Shown: positions 41,052 to 49,466 of the stretch, in pieces
Numbering within the stretch: the stretch's first letter is position 1
Layout of the letters: every line of letters begins with the position of its first letter
NCBI GenBank assembly: GCA_024233215.1
Contig: JACKPW010000001.1
Coordinates: 372,001 to 436,000 of the forward strand
Direction: 5' to 3'
Origin: Verrucomicrobiales bacterium
GTDB lineage: Bacteria; Verrucomicrobiota; Verrucomicrobiia; Limisphaerales; J093
Length of the DNA stretch: 64,000 bases
The notes under the pieces: generated by a model
Databases searched by the model: none
Seen by the model: the letters and a program-made list of their open reading frames with translations, nothing else
What the model was told of the DNA's origin: nothing
Program-made: the position numbers and the translations under genes

Positions 41052-42539
41052 ATGGCCGACTCCGCGGCAACCGCGTCTGCCAGCATCGCTCCGGCGGTTT
41101 ACCATCTGCCGCTGGATGGCTCGGAGGCCCCGCCCGCCAATCCCATCGAGCAGGTGGCGTTTGACCACAGCCGCGACCTGCAGCGTCAGAACGCAGTCTG
41201 GTTCTGCCGGCTGCGGTGGGTGGCAGCCGCCCTCCTGGGGGTGGCGGGTCTCGCCGGGATGCTGCTTGCAGGCCCGCTCCGCAGCGTTCATCTCCAACTG
41301 CGCCCCCCGGTGGCGCTGGCGGCCGCCGCCCTGCTCGCCATCCTGAATCTCGCCTACCTTCGTCGGTTGTCCCGCATGGGCGACAAGCCGACGATGATCG
41401 AGGTGCGTGCCCTGCTTTGGACCCAGATCGTGGCCGACCTGTTGATCCTGACGGGGGTGATCCATTGGCTCGGCTGCACCGTGCCGTGGGCGCCCTATAC
41501 CTACCTGTTCCACATCGTCCTGGCGTGCATCGTCCTGGAAGCCCGACACAGTCTGCTGGTGGTGGTGTTCGCCGGAGCCCTCTACGCCGGCTGTCTGTTG
41601 TTGGAATCCACGGCCATCCTGTCCCCCATGTCCGTGTTTACGGGGGAGTCCGCCCCGGTCCCCGCAAGCCTTTCGCCCGCCTATCTCGCATACACCGTGG
41701 GAGCCATGCTGATGGTGTGGCTGGTGATCTGGCGGTTGGTCTCCCGGCTCGCCCGGACGCTGCGCGAGCGGGAAACCGAGGCCGCCGCCACGAATCTCCG
41801 ACTCGAGGCCAGCTGCGACGAACGCACGGCGCACATGCTCCAGACCACGCACCAACTCAAGGCCCCGTTCGCCGCCATCCATGCCCAGACCCAGCTTCTC
41901 CTCGGCGGCTACTGCGGCGATCTTCCCGGCAAGGCGCGCGATACCGTGGGCAAGATCAGCGTCCGCTGCCTCGCCCTCTCCCGCCAGATCCAGGAGATGC
42001 TCCAGTTGGCCAACCTCCGTTCGCAGGGGCAAACGGCTCCCGGGGTGAAGTCCCTCGACCTCGCCACCCTGCTGGACACGCTGCTCAACCGCGTCGAACC
42101 CTCCGCCCGCCAGCGCGAAATCGAGCTTCATCGCGACCTCGTCCCGGCCCCGATCACCGGGGTCGAGGATCACCTCACCATGCTGTTCGACAATCTCATC
42201 GTCAATGCGGTCAACTATTCCCGGAACGGCGGCCGCGTCGAGGTCACCTGTCGGCCGTGCCGTCGAGGTCGCGTGGAGATCGAGGTGCGCGATCATGGCA
42301 TCGGCATCCCCGGGAAGAAACTGCCGCACATCTTTGAGGACTACTACCGGACCGACGAGGCGTTGGCACACAATCACAGCAGCACCGGTCTCGGGCTCGC
42401 CGTGGTGCGCCAGGTCGCCCGTGCCGCGGGCGCCACGGTCCAGGTGGAAAGCGCCCCCGGATGGGGAACACGATTTACCGTGACACTGCCTTGCAACCAA
42501 CCGGCAACCGGAGTAACAACAGTGCCCGTCAGTACCTGA
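41052..42539 (+). CDS. Membrane sensor histidine kinase
   Basis: 495 residues. The N-terminal ~235 residues hold about six membrane helices with short loops and no large extracellular domain, implying sensing within or near the membrane. The DHp helix carries His267 in TTHQLKAPFAAI. The ATPase domain has the N box (NLIVNAVNYSRNGG), G1 (RDHGIGIP) and G2 (STGLGLAVVRQVA). It starts 6 bp after korB and ends 6 bp before the receiver gene. The closeness to korAB suggests it responds to redox or carbon state, which is inference. Confidence 0.9.
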   Translation: MADSAATASASIAPAVYHLPLDGSEAPPANPIEQVAFDHSRDLQRQNAVWFCRLRWVAAALLGVAGLAGMLLAGPLRSVHLQLRPPVALAAAALLAILNLAYLRRLSRMGDKPTMIEVRALLWTQIVADLLILTGVIHWLGCTVPWAPYTYLFHIVLACIVLEARHSLLVVVFAGALYAGCLLLESTAILSPMSVFTGESAPVPASLSPAYLAYTVGAMLMVWLVIWRLVSRLARTLRERETEAAATNLRLEASCDERTAHMLQTTHQLKAPFAAIHAQTQLLLGGYCGDLPGKARDTVGKISVRCLALSRQIQEMLQLANLRSQGQTAPGVKSLDLATLLDTLLNRVEPSARQREIELHRDLVPAPITGVEDHLTMLFDNLIVNAVNYSRNGGRVEVTCRPCRRGRVEIEVRDHGIGIPGKKLPHIFEDYYRTDEALAHNHSSTGLGLAVVRQVARAAGATVQVESAPGWGTRFTVTLPCNQPATGVTTVPVST

Positions 42540-42545
42540 AATACC

Positions 42546-42944
42546 ATGCCCTACCTGTTGATTGTTGATGATGATGTGGAGTTCGCCGAGTCCGTCGGCA
42601 CGGTCTGTGAAGCCGAGGGACACACGGTGAAGATCGTTCACGCCGCCAGTGAAGCCCTGCCCGCCGTGCGCGAGCGCCGCCCCGACGGTGTGCTGCTTGA
42701 CGTGATGTTCCCCGAGGACTCGAGCGCCGGCTTCCAGGTCGCCCGGGATCTCCGTCACGACTTCCCCGACCTGCCGATCCTCATGCTGACCGCCGTCAAC
42801 CAACGGTTTCCCCTCGGATTCAGCACCAAGGACATCGACCCCACCTGGCTGCCGGTAACCGATTTCGTGGAGAAACCCGTCGATTTCGCCGTCCTCAAGG
42901 AAAAAGTCGCCTGGCTGCTCTCCCGCAAGCCGGACCAAGCCTGA
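42546..42944 (+). CDS. Stand-alone response-regulator receiver
   Basis: 132 residues, a single receiver domain with no output domain. Acidic pocket D8-D10 (LLIVDDDVEF), phospho-acceptor Asp52 (GVLLDVMF), the Thr/Ala switch (LTAVN) and Lys110 (FVEKPVD). A 14-residue stretch around QRFPLGFSTKDIDPTWLP lengthens the loop before beta-5. Cognate partner of the kinase 6 bp upstream. With no DNA-binding part it must act through protein contact or a phosphorelay. Confidence 0.9.
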   Translation: MPYLLIVDDDVEFAESVGTVCEAEGHTVKIVHAASEALPAVRERRPDGVLLDVMFPEDSSAGFQVARDLRHDFPDLPILMLTAVNQRFPLGFSTKDIDPTWLPVTDFVEKPVDFAVLKEKVAWLLSRKPDQA

Positions 42945-42955
42945 CCCCCCCCGGC

Positions 42956-43111
42956 AGCCCTGAACTTAAACCTGAACCGGAACTTAAAGGTAGACTCCCC
43001 CCCTTCCGCCTCCCAGCGATCGAAGGCAGAAGCGAGGCGAGGAGGTCAACTGGGGGCTGGGGTCGAGTTTGAGTTCAAGTCTAAGTTCAAGTTCAGGTTC
43101 AGGTTCAGGCT
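42956..43111. repeat. CTGAACTTAAACCTGAACC palindromic repeat
   Basis: A 156-bp element filling the gap between the convergent receiver and dnaG genes. The left arm has AGCCCTGAACTTAAACC, the right arm AAGTTCAAGTTCAGGTTC and GGCT. The core is ~75 bp and purine-rich. Its position between convergent genes would allow it to act as a bidirectional terminator, but no T-run is seen. Confidence 0.65.
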
Positions 43112-43138
43112 GCGTTTCGGGGGCGTTTTCGCTGGGTC

Positions 43139-44968
43139 TCAACCCATGCCGGCGCGCTGCTGGCGCAGAGCCTCCTTACGCTTCTTCAAAGCCAGGCCGC
43201 GTTCCTGCAGAGTTCGGATCATCGCCCAGTCCTCGGGATTGGCCTCGTCCAACGCCCGCCGGGTCTCGCGCATTTCGGCCTCCACCACGCGCTGCTCCAG
43301 TCCCGCCACAATGTCCATGAGCTGCCGCACGCGATCCGGGATCTCCCGCTCCAGCGCGACCGCCTCCGTCACGAGCCGCCGCGCGGCCACATCCTCCAGG
43401 GTGTCCAGCAGGGCCGGGACCCCCCGCCAGTCATCTTCCGCCGCGGACTTGATCCGCAGACGTACCACCTCGCGTACCAACGGGTGCTGAACCCATTCCG
43501 GATCCAGGTGCTCCTCGGCCCAGGGCACCAGATCGTCGCTGCTCAACAGAATGCGCAGGAGCCACATTTCCGGACCGCTCGGCCGGGGCAATTGCGATGC
43601 CTCCTCTCCCGCCGCCACGGCATCCGCCTCCTCATTCTCCTCCACGCGGGACGCTGCCTTGGATCGGGCGTGCTGGCGGAAATCACGCCGGACCGCCTCG
43701 GGATTCAGCCCCAGCCGTTCCGAGGTGCGCCGGATGACCGTGTCCGCCATCACCGGGTTTCCCGTCTTCGCCACGAACTCCGCCATGCCGCGAACCACCG
43801 CCAACCGTCCACGGTCGGTCCGTGGGTCATGCGTGGTCGCAAAGTAATCCAGCAGAAACTCGAAGAACCCCTTCGCCCCGTCGATCAGCGCTCGGAACGC
43901 ATCCCCGCCATGTTCCTTGATGAAGCTGTCCGGATCATGCGGTGCCGGCACCGTGGCCACGCGAATCGCCAGCCCCGAAGCCAGCAGATCATCCACCGAT
44001 CGCACCGCTGCCTTCTGTCCCGCGGGATCGGAATCGAAACAGAGCACCACCTCTTCGACATGTCGTCCCAGGATGCGGCATTGATCCGCGGTCAGCGCGG
44101 TGCCCTGCGGCGCGACGGCGTTCTCCAGTCCCGCCAGATGACACGCGATGGTGTCCAACTGCCCCTCGCAGATCACCGCCATCCCGGCATCCAGCATGGC
44201 GCGACGGGCCCGATCCAGACCGTAGATCACCCGCCCCTTCGTGAAGAGGGGGGTTTCCGGTGAGTTCACGTACTTCGCCGTCTTCTCATCCCCTTCAATC
44301 ACCCGGCCGCTGAACCCGATCACCCGGCCCTGCGGGTCGGCTATCGGAAACATGAGCCGCCCCCGAAACCGGCCATACCACCCGTCGCCGCGTTCGCTGC
44401 GCAGGATCAATCCCCCCTTCTCCATCAACCCGGGATCAAACCCTTGCTGGTGGGCCCAGTCCACCGTGTCGGCCCAGCCCGGCGGCGCGTACCCCAGTCG
44501 AAACCGCACCACGGCCTCCTCCGGAACCCCCCGCCGGGCCAGATAATCACGGCCCGCCTGGCCGGCCGGTTCGTGGCGCAGGATGGCCTGCCAGCATCGG
44601 GTCAGTTGCTCATGGACCTCGCGCAGCCGGTCGCGAAGATTCCGTTCCTCCCGCGCCGGTCCGGCCTCCTCGAATTCCAAAGGGATGTGCGCCCGTTCCG
44701 CCAGCCGTCGCAACGCCTCCACGAACGTCAGCCGTTCATACTGCTGCACGAACTCAAACACGTCCCCGCCCGCGTGGCACCCGAAACAGTGGAAGGTCTG
44801 GCGCGTGGGATTGACGTGGAAACTCGGGGTCTTCTCCCGGTGAAACGGGCAGAGCGCCACGAAGTTGCCCCCCAGCTTGCGCAGCGGCACATAACCCCGG
44901 ATCACCTCGACAATGTCGCTGGCGGCCCGGATTTCCTCCTTCTTGTGCGACGGAATCAAACCGGCCAT
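43139..44968 (-). CDS. dnaG: DNA primase DnaG
   Basis: 609 residues. The CHC2 zinc finger has Cys40, His43, Cys61 and Cys64 (CPFHREKTPSF, FHCFGCHAGGD). The catalytic core contains YAPPGWADTV, FPIADPQGRVIGFSGR and the Toprim motifs (VICEGQLDTIA, VVLCFDSDPAG). The C-terminal ~180 residues match the helicase-interacting region. It makes RNA primers for replication. Start chosen at the ATG at 44968 (MAGLIPSHKKEEIRAASDI), matching the family. The cvpA-like gene ends 5 bp upstream. Confidence 0.95.
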   Translation of the reverse strand: MAGLIPSHKKEEIRAASDIVEVIRGYVPLRKLGGNFVALCPFHREKTPSFHVNPTRQTFHCFGCHAGGDVFEFVQQYERLTFVEALRRLAERAHIPLEFEEAGPAREERNLRDRLREVHEQLTRCWQAILRHEPAGQAGRDYLARRGVPEEAVVRFRLGYAPPGWADTVDWAHQQGFDPGLMEKGGLILRSERGDGWYGRFRGRLMFPIADPQGRVIGFSGRVIEGDEKTAKYVNSPETPLFTKGRVIYGLDRARRAMLDAGMAVICEGQLDTIACHLAGLENAVAPQGTALTADQCRILGRHVEEVVLCFDSDPAGQKAAVRSVDDLLASGLAIRVATVPAPHDPDSFIKEHGGDAFRALIDGAKGFFEFLLDYFATTHDPRTDRGRLAVVRGMAEFVAKTGNPVMADTVIRRTSERLGLNPEAVRRDFRQHARSKAASRVEENEEADAVAAGEEASQLPRPSGPEMWLLRILLSSDDLVPWAEEHLDPEWVQHPLVREVVRLRIKSAAEDDWRGVPALLDTLEDVAARRLVTEAVALEREIPDRVRQLMDIVAGLEQRVVEAEMRETRRALDEANPEDWAMIRTLQERGLALKKRKEALRQQRAGMG

Positions 44969-44973
44969 GGCGG

Positions 44974-45531
44974 TCAGTCGGCCGGTTCCACCGGCGGTTT
45001 CGTCGACCCGTCCTGCCGCCGGGCCTGGTCCTCCTCGAAGGAAAGGGAGTCCCAGTAGAACCGCGACACCACTCCGGCCCGCGCTTCTCGCAGGATCGAG
45101 GCCCGAACCTCGGTGAAACGGGTCAAGCCCCCGGGCAGTATGGCGAGCATGGTGACGACCACCAACACAACCGCCGCCGAGCGGAGGACGCCCGATATCG
45201 CGCCTCCCAGCGGCCGGGTGAGGCTCGGCTTGACCCGGCGCGGAACCTGGGCCTCGCCCTTAGGTTCCCGGGTCGCCGACTCGAAGGCCCAATAGAGGAT
45301 CACCACCGTCCAGGAAAGCCCGCACAAGGATCCCCCCATTCGCGTCAGCCCGATCGACTGCATCGCTTCCGCCCCCAGCGGCGCCGCCAGACGCCCCAGT
45401 CCCACGATCAGGAGCCACATCACCAGCCGCGGCCATTCCCCTGGGAGTCCCCGTTGCCAACCGACCAGAAATCCGGTGAGCAGGATCATCAGGACCAGCC
45501 AGTCAAACCAATGGAGTCCGGCGAGAATCAT
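44974..45531 (-). CDS. CvpA-family membrane protein
   Basis: 185 residues. The opening FDWLVLMILLTGFLVGWQRGL is the CvpA signature, with further helices near 35-55, 70-90 and 115-135. The cytoplasmic/periplasmic tail is charged (SFEEDQARRQDGSTKPP). CvpA proteins are linked to colicin V production and envelope stress; their biochemical role is not settled. The stop lies 5 bp before the dnaG start, so the two are probably co-transcribed. Confidence 0.7.
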   Translation of the reverse strand: MILAGLHWFDWLVLMILLTGFLVGWQRGLPGEWPRLVMWLLIVGLGRLAAPLGAEAMQSIGLTRMGGSLCGLSWTVVILYWAFESATREPKGEAQVPRRVKPSLTRPLGGAISGVLRSAAVVLVVVTMLAILPGGLTRFTEVRASILREARAGVVSRFYWDSLSFEEDQARRQDGSTKPPVEPAD

Positions 45532-45643
45532 GCTGCGTCCCCTCTGCGGACGATCCGGATGGTAGCCATCAAGGCCCGACTCAACCGCCGTGCATCCCCG
45601 GCATCAGCGATGCTGTGGCGCCTGTCTGGATGGCTCCGGCGGT

Positions 45644-47065
45644 TCATGGAGTCTGCGTCGCGAGTTGGAGGCACACCATACGGGTCAGGTCGCGGGCCAG
45701 CAACCGATCCCCCACCAGGCAGAGGGGTGCCCAGGATTCCCTTCCCTCCAGCACCCGCGACTCCCCCTTGAGGCTGTACCCGGCCGGGCTCGCTGCCATC
45801 AGTCGTAGCAGCCCGTCGTCGTCCATCGCCAGCAGTTGATCCCCCGTGATCAGATACGGACCCAGACCGAGATTCACGTCCGGCCCACTGTCCCAAACCA
45901 CGGTTCCGTCCAGGCCCAGACAGACCATCGCGCCGTCAGGCCGGACCCCGTAGAGATGGTCCCCGTGGAGGATCGGGGTCTGTTGCGTGGCACCGAAAGT
46001 CCGGGCCCCAAGCTTCCAAAGCACTTCCGGCACGATGCTTTCGCCCTGCTGTTTGAGTTGAAGCATCAGACAGCCCGCATTGTAGCCGCCCGAGAAGAAG
46101 ATCCGACCGTTTCCGACCACCACGGGGGTCGGCACGGTGGCGATGCTGATCTTCCAGTCCGTCGTCGACCAGAGCCGCCGGCCATCATCCGCCGCCACGC
46201 CCACCACCCCCCGGCTGGCGCAACAGACATACTGCCGCACCCCGCCAAACTCCACCGGCACCAGTGAAGCGTGAGTCATCTTCCATTCGTCCGGGTTTGG
46301 TGTCTTCCAGATCACCTCCCCGGTCTCCAGCGAAACCGCCATCACCAGGGCGTCCGGCCCACCGGGTGCGAGGAGCACCCGGTCGCCCTCGATCAACGGA
46401 CATTGCCCCGCGTACCACTGCGGCACCGTCGCGCCGAAATCCGACACCAGATCCAGGCCCCACTTGAGATCGCCGCGGGTGGCATCCAGGCAGATCACAT
46501 GGCACTTCGGCCCCATCCCCACGACGTAACCGCCGCCAAGCGTGGGTACGGTTCGTGACATCCCGTGATTGCGCTTCACACTCACCGGATAGGCAAATCG
46601 CCAGATCTCCCGGCCGTCCCCCAACGAAAGGCAGCGCAGCGCGTCCTGCTTCTTCTCCTGATCGTAATCGAAGACGTAAACCCGGCCGTCCCGCACCGCG
46701 GCGCCCGCATAGCCTTCGCCGAGATCCACCGACCAGAGCGGTTTCGGCGGCGACGCCTGCCAGTCGGCTACAAGCGGGCTGCCTGGTCCGACAATGCCAT
46801 CCAAGGCGGCTCCCCGGAATCCCGGCCAGGCGCCCGGAAGATCCGCTGCAACACCTGCACCCGGAATCACCTTGCCTGCCAGGAACGGCTTCTCCGAGGG
46901 AACCACCTCCATGCCCGGCGGCCGGTCCGTGCCCGGCACCCGCAGGGTCATCGCCGGCGGCCGACTCAACCAGAGCCATCCCACCAGCACCAGCGCCGCC
47001 GCGCCCCCCGCGACCACGGGCAGGCGGCCCAACCATTTCTCATCCAATGCGATTTCTCGTGACAC
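45644..47065 (-). CDS. PQQ-like beta-propeller repeat protein (BamB-like fold)
   Basis: 473 residues. An N-terminal membrane anchor (~16-33, PVVAGGAAALVLVGWLWL) is followed by blades of a PQQ-type propeller: GAAVRDGRVYVFDYD, VICLDATRGDLKW, VMAVSLETGEVIWK, VVVGNGRIFFSGG and MVCLGLDGTVVWDSG. No catalytic PQQ/calcium residues are evident, so it is more likely a scaffold of the BamB/outer-membrane-quality type seen in many copies in this phylum than a dehydrogenase. Stands alone. Confidence 0.8.
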   Translation of the reverse strand: MSREIALDEKWLGRLPVVAGGAAALVLVGWLWLSRPPAMTLRVPGTDRPPGMEVVPSEKPFLAGKVIPGAGVAADLPGAWPGFRGAALDGIVGPGSPLVADWQASPPKPLWSVDLGEGYAGAAVRDGRVYVFDYDQEKKQDALRCLSLGDGREIWRFAYPVSVKRNHGMSRTVPTLGGGYVVGMGPKCHVICLDATRGDLKWGLDLVSDFGATVPQWYAGQCPLIEGDRVLLAPGGPDALVMAVSLETGEVIWKTPNPDEWKMTHASLVPVEFGGVRQYVCCASRGVVGVAADDGRRLWSTTDWKISIATVPTPVVVGNGRIFFSGGYNAGCLMLQLKQQGESIVPEVLWKLGARTFGATQQTPILHGDHLYGVRPDGAMVCLGLDGTVVWDSGPDVNLGLGPYLITGDQLLAMDDDGLLRLMAASPAGYSLKGESRVLEGRESWAPLCLVGDRLLARDLTRMVCLQLATQTP

Positions 47066-47146
47066 CAGTGGAAGTGCGAGTGATGCGCAACCGCCAGTAA
47101 ACCGCCCCGTCGACCCGGAAGCAACGCTTCAACCTAGAAAAAGCAG

Positions 47147-47293
47147 TTGAACCGCAGATCGACACAGATAGACGCAGATACCCAAGGACTTGCGCGATTT
47201 TCGCGTCACACCCAATGGGTGAAGACATCCGGCGGACGTGGGGGGCTCACGTCGAGGGACTTATCTGCGTTCATCCCCGTTCATCTGCGGTTT
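47147..47293. repeat. AACCGCAGAT palindromic repeat
   Basis: A 147-bp element. The left arm has GAACCGCAGATCGACACAGA and ACGCAGAT, the right arm ATCTGCGTTCATC and TTCATCTGCGGTTT. Part of the right arm (CTTATCTGCGTTCATCCG) recurs at ~55369-55386. The rest of the 47066-47476 gap includes a second decayed inverted pair (GGCGCTTTGG / CCAAAGCGG) but no gene. Confidence 0.65.
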
Positions 47294-47476
47294 CCAGGTT
47301 CGATGACGGCGTGTCGCGGCGCGCGGTGAACCGCACGCGCCTGGACTGCGCCGGCAGAGCCACGCGGCGACGGCGCTTTGGAGGTTCACCGGGCGGAACG
47401 GTTACTCTCTGCGGGGTCAAAGCCCCAAAGCGGTGTCGTGCTTCGCGTGCCACCGCACTCCACAGGGGCGGCTTCT

Positions 47477-48325
47477 TCAGACCGTCCGCGAGTGCAGCTT
47501 CTCGACGAATTGCCGGGCGGCGACGATGTCCGCCACGCGTTGTTCGCCGGCTTCGCGTTCGATGCAGCAGTCCCCCGCGTACCCGAGTTCCTGCAGCGCG
47601 GCAAAGAACGCGGGCCAGTCCACCTGCCCCGTTCCCAGCACGACCTCCTCCCCCCAAGTGCCGGGGACCCTGGTCTGCACGGCATCCTTGAGATGGACCT
47701 GTTTCAGCCACGGGGCCAGGGTGCGCAACGCTTCGATTGGATCGCCCTTCGCGTAGAGCAGCATGTTGGCGGGATCGAAGTTCACCCCCACATTCGGGCA
47801 CTCGAGCTTCTGCAGGAACAACGCCAGAGTATCGGCGGTTTCCTGTCCGGTCTCAAAACCCAGGGTGATGTCGCGCTCGGCAAACAATCCGGCGATGCGG
47901 GTGATGCGCTCCTTGAGCTTCACGAATCCGGGATCGGTTTCCTCATGCGGCAGGAACCCGGCATGAAAGCTCACGAACTTCAGCCCCATCACGGTCGCGA
48001 GGTCCGCGTTCGCCTGGATGTTCTCCCAGTTCTGCTCCCAAGTGGCATCCGGCACCACCCCACCGGTCTCCCGAATGCTCTCCAGCGTCGAGTAGTCCTC
48101 CCCCGCCGTGACAAACATGCCGGAAACGCAGGCCACCCCCGCCCCTTGCGCCCGACTGATGAAGTCCGTCCAGGCACCGTCGGCGTTCTCGCGAATCGGG
48201 TCGAGCGCAATCTGGACGCGGTTCACGCCGGTTTCCGCGAGTTTGCTGAACAGGTCGTCAGCAGAGGTCGGCTGCAGCGACCAACTGCAGACCGCCAGGC
48301 GATCGGGGATCGAAGTGTTCGACAT
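47477..48325 (-). CDS. Sugar-phosphate isomerase/epimerase (xylose-isomerase-like TIM barrel)
   Basis: 282 residues from the ATG at 48325 (MSNTSIPDRLAVCSWSLQP). Motifs of the AP-endonuclease-2/xylose-isomerase-like fold: FVSFHAGFLPHE, LGFETGQETA, VGVNFDPANMLLYAKGDP, VHLKDAV and the C-terminal CIEREAG. The His/Glu/Asp set would bind a divalent metal and isomerise a sugar. A 34-bp palindrome sits about 100 bp upstream and may be its operator. Next to a PaaX-like regulator gene on the same strand. Confidence 0.88.
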   Translation of the reverse strand: MSNTSIPDRLAVCSWSLQPTSADDLFSKLAETGVNRVQIALDPIRENADGAWTDFISRAQGAGVACVSGMFVTAGEDYSTLESIRETGGVVPDATWEQNWENIQANADLATVMGLKFVSFHAGFLPHEETDPGFVKLKERITRIAGLFAERDITLGFETGQETADTLALFLQKLECPNVGVNFDPANMLLYAKGDPIEALRTLAPWLKQVHLKDAVQTRVPGTWGEEVVLGTGQVDWPAFFAALQELGYAGDCCIEREAGEQRVADIVAARQFVEKLHSRTV

Positions 48326-48425
48326 GCCCCCGAGTTTGCCCGGGAGGCGCGGAACAGGCAATCCCAAGCCACGCCCAAGCCGTCCCGGACCGGCACGAGC
48401 ACCACCACCACTCTCAAGCGTCCCA

Positions 48426-48459
48426 GCAACTTCGTGTTGCACCTGCAACACGAAGTTGC
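48426..48459. promoter_or_regulatory. 34-bp palindrome, copy 1 (centre CC)
   Basis: Arms GCAACTTCGTGTTGCA and TGCAACACGAAGTTGC, perfectly complementary, with CC between. It lies 10 bp beyond the stop codon of the paaX-like gene and 100 bp upstream of the isomerase start. Candidate operator, hairpin terminator or element end. Confidence 0.65.
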
Positions 48460-48469
48460 ACTGCCCGGC

Positions 48470-49252
48470 CTATGGCACAAACGCCCGCAAGCGTTCGCCT
48501 GCCTGTTGGAGGACGGCTTTTCGCCGATCCCAGGCCTGCTGCCCGAGGTATCCTGCAGGCAGCAATCCACCCGGCAGCAGGGGATCGATTTCCACCGCTC
48601 TCAAGGAGGCCAGCCGTTCCTCCCCGGCCCAGCGTCGCAGTTCGCTCGCAGCCTGCTCGTCCTGCACTTCCCCCTCCGGACAACGCTCCAACACTTCCAG
48701 ATGGCGCGCGTAACGTTGGTTGATACGCTCGAAATCCCAAGCGCCGTGGACGATGTCCTCCCCGGTCTCGCCCGCTGCGGGCTGCGCTTCGAGCAGCAAC
48801 AAGCGCTCCACGTTGACCTTGCCACCGGTCAGAACTTCACGCTCGGCATCGAGCGGGTCCGGGGTAATCCAAACGCTGCCTTGCAGGCAGCCGAAGCCCC
48901 GCCCGCGCAGGTAACGCCGCAATCGTTCTCGTCGGGCGTTCTGTCCCAAAGGGACGTCGAATACGACCAACCGCCAGCGCCCGTCCCAACGGCGTGCCCA
49001 TTGGACCTTGGGATCCCGTCCTCCCAAGGCCTGAAGGCGTCCTTGTTCGGTAAGCCGATAAAGCCGATCGCTGCCATTGTTCGGCGCCCGTTCCAGAAGT
49101 TGTCGCCGCTCCAGCCTGGCAACCTGGGACAACAGCCCCGCGCGATACGCCCAGCTTTCGTAGGAGTCCGTCAGGTTGCGGAAGGTGGGCCTCATGAGGT
49201 GTTCGGTCGACCAGAGCAGGAAGTACAAGAGTTCCTCGGTCTTGGATTGCAT
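48470..49252 (-). CDS. PaaX-like transcriptional regulator
   Basis: 260 residues from the ATG at 49252 (MQSKTEELLYFLLWSTEHLM). It has an N-terminal winged-helix region (~1-85, WAYRAGLLSQVARLERRQLL), a central domain (WDGRWRLVVFDVPLGQNARRE) with the ferredoxin-like Cas2-type fold, and a C-terminal helical domain; this is the PaaX order. PaaX proteins repress catabolic operons and are released by an acyl-CoA-type ligand; the ligand here is unknown. It is bracketed by two inverted copies of a 34-bp palindrome, one in its own promoter region. Confidence 0.8.
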   Translation of the reverse strand: MQSKTEELLYFLLWSTEHLMRPTFRNLTDSYESWAYRAGLLSQVARLERRQLLERAPNNGSDRLYRLTEQGRLQALGGRDPKVQWARRWDGRWRLVVFDVPLGQNARRERLRRYLRGRGFGCLQGSVWITPDPLDAEREVLTGGKVNVERLLLLEAQPAAGETGEDIVHGAWDFERINQRYARHLEVLERCPEGEVQDEQAASELRRWAGEERLASLRAVEIDPLLPGGLLPAGYLGQQAWDRRKAVLQQAGERLRAFVP

Positions 49253-49287
49253 GACGAAAGGAATACATATGACTAGCCATCTTGCAA

Positions 49288-49321
49288 GCAACTTCGTGTT
49301 GCAGGTGCAACACGAAGTTGC
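49288..49321. promoter_or_regulatory. 34-bp palindrome, copy 2 (centre GG)
   Basis: Same arms as the copy at 48426 but with GG at the centre, so the two copies are reverse complements of each other. It lies 35 bp upstream of the paaX-like start codon, a place expected for an autoregulatory operator. Confidence 0.65.
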
Positions 49322-49329
49322 ACAGCAGG

Positions 49330-49451
49330 AGTCAACCCTTCGCTAACCTGCGGCACCCAAATCTCCACTTTCGAATCCTCATCGCCCACAATCACGAAGA
49401 AGTCCTCGTCGGGCACGCACGGTTCCGGCCAGGACGATTCCTCGATCTACC
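49330..49451 (-). pseudogene. Possible gene fragment
   Basis: Between the DUF1080 and paaX-like genes. Read on the minus strand right after an in-frame TAG, it gives a protein-like stretch (SSWPEPCVPDEDFFVIVG, then DEDSKVEIWVPQVSEG) with no start codon. It looks like the tail of a lost gene. Weak evidence; it could be chance. Confidence 0.25.
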
Positions 49452-49466
49452 CTCCCAAAGCTCCGG

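Noticed and set aside
39783..42938. A 1051-codon open frame on the minus strand
   Set aside because: It is antisense to the korA end, korB, the histidine kinase and the receiver, all of which have clear motifs. Long antisense frames are common in GC-rich DNA, and its Gly/His/Gln-rich translation shows no domain.
42956..43111. A rho-independent terminator between the receiver and dnaG genes
   Set aside because: The inverted arms are long and imperfect with a large core, and no T-run follows on either strand. Listed as a repeat instead.
48470..49252. The Cas2-fold protein as a CRISPR component
   Set aside because: The N-terminal winged helix and C-terminal helical domain give the PaaX layout, and there is no cas1 or array. 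The Cas2-like fold is normal in PaaX proteins.
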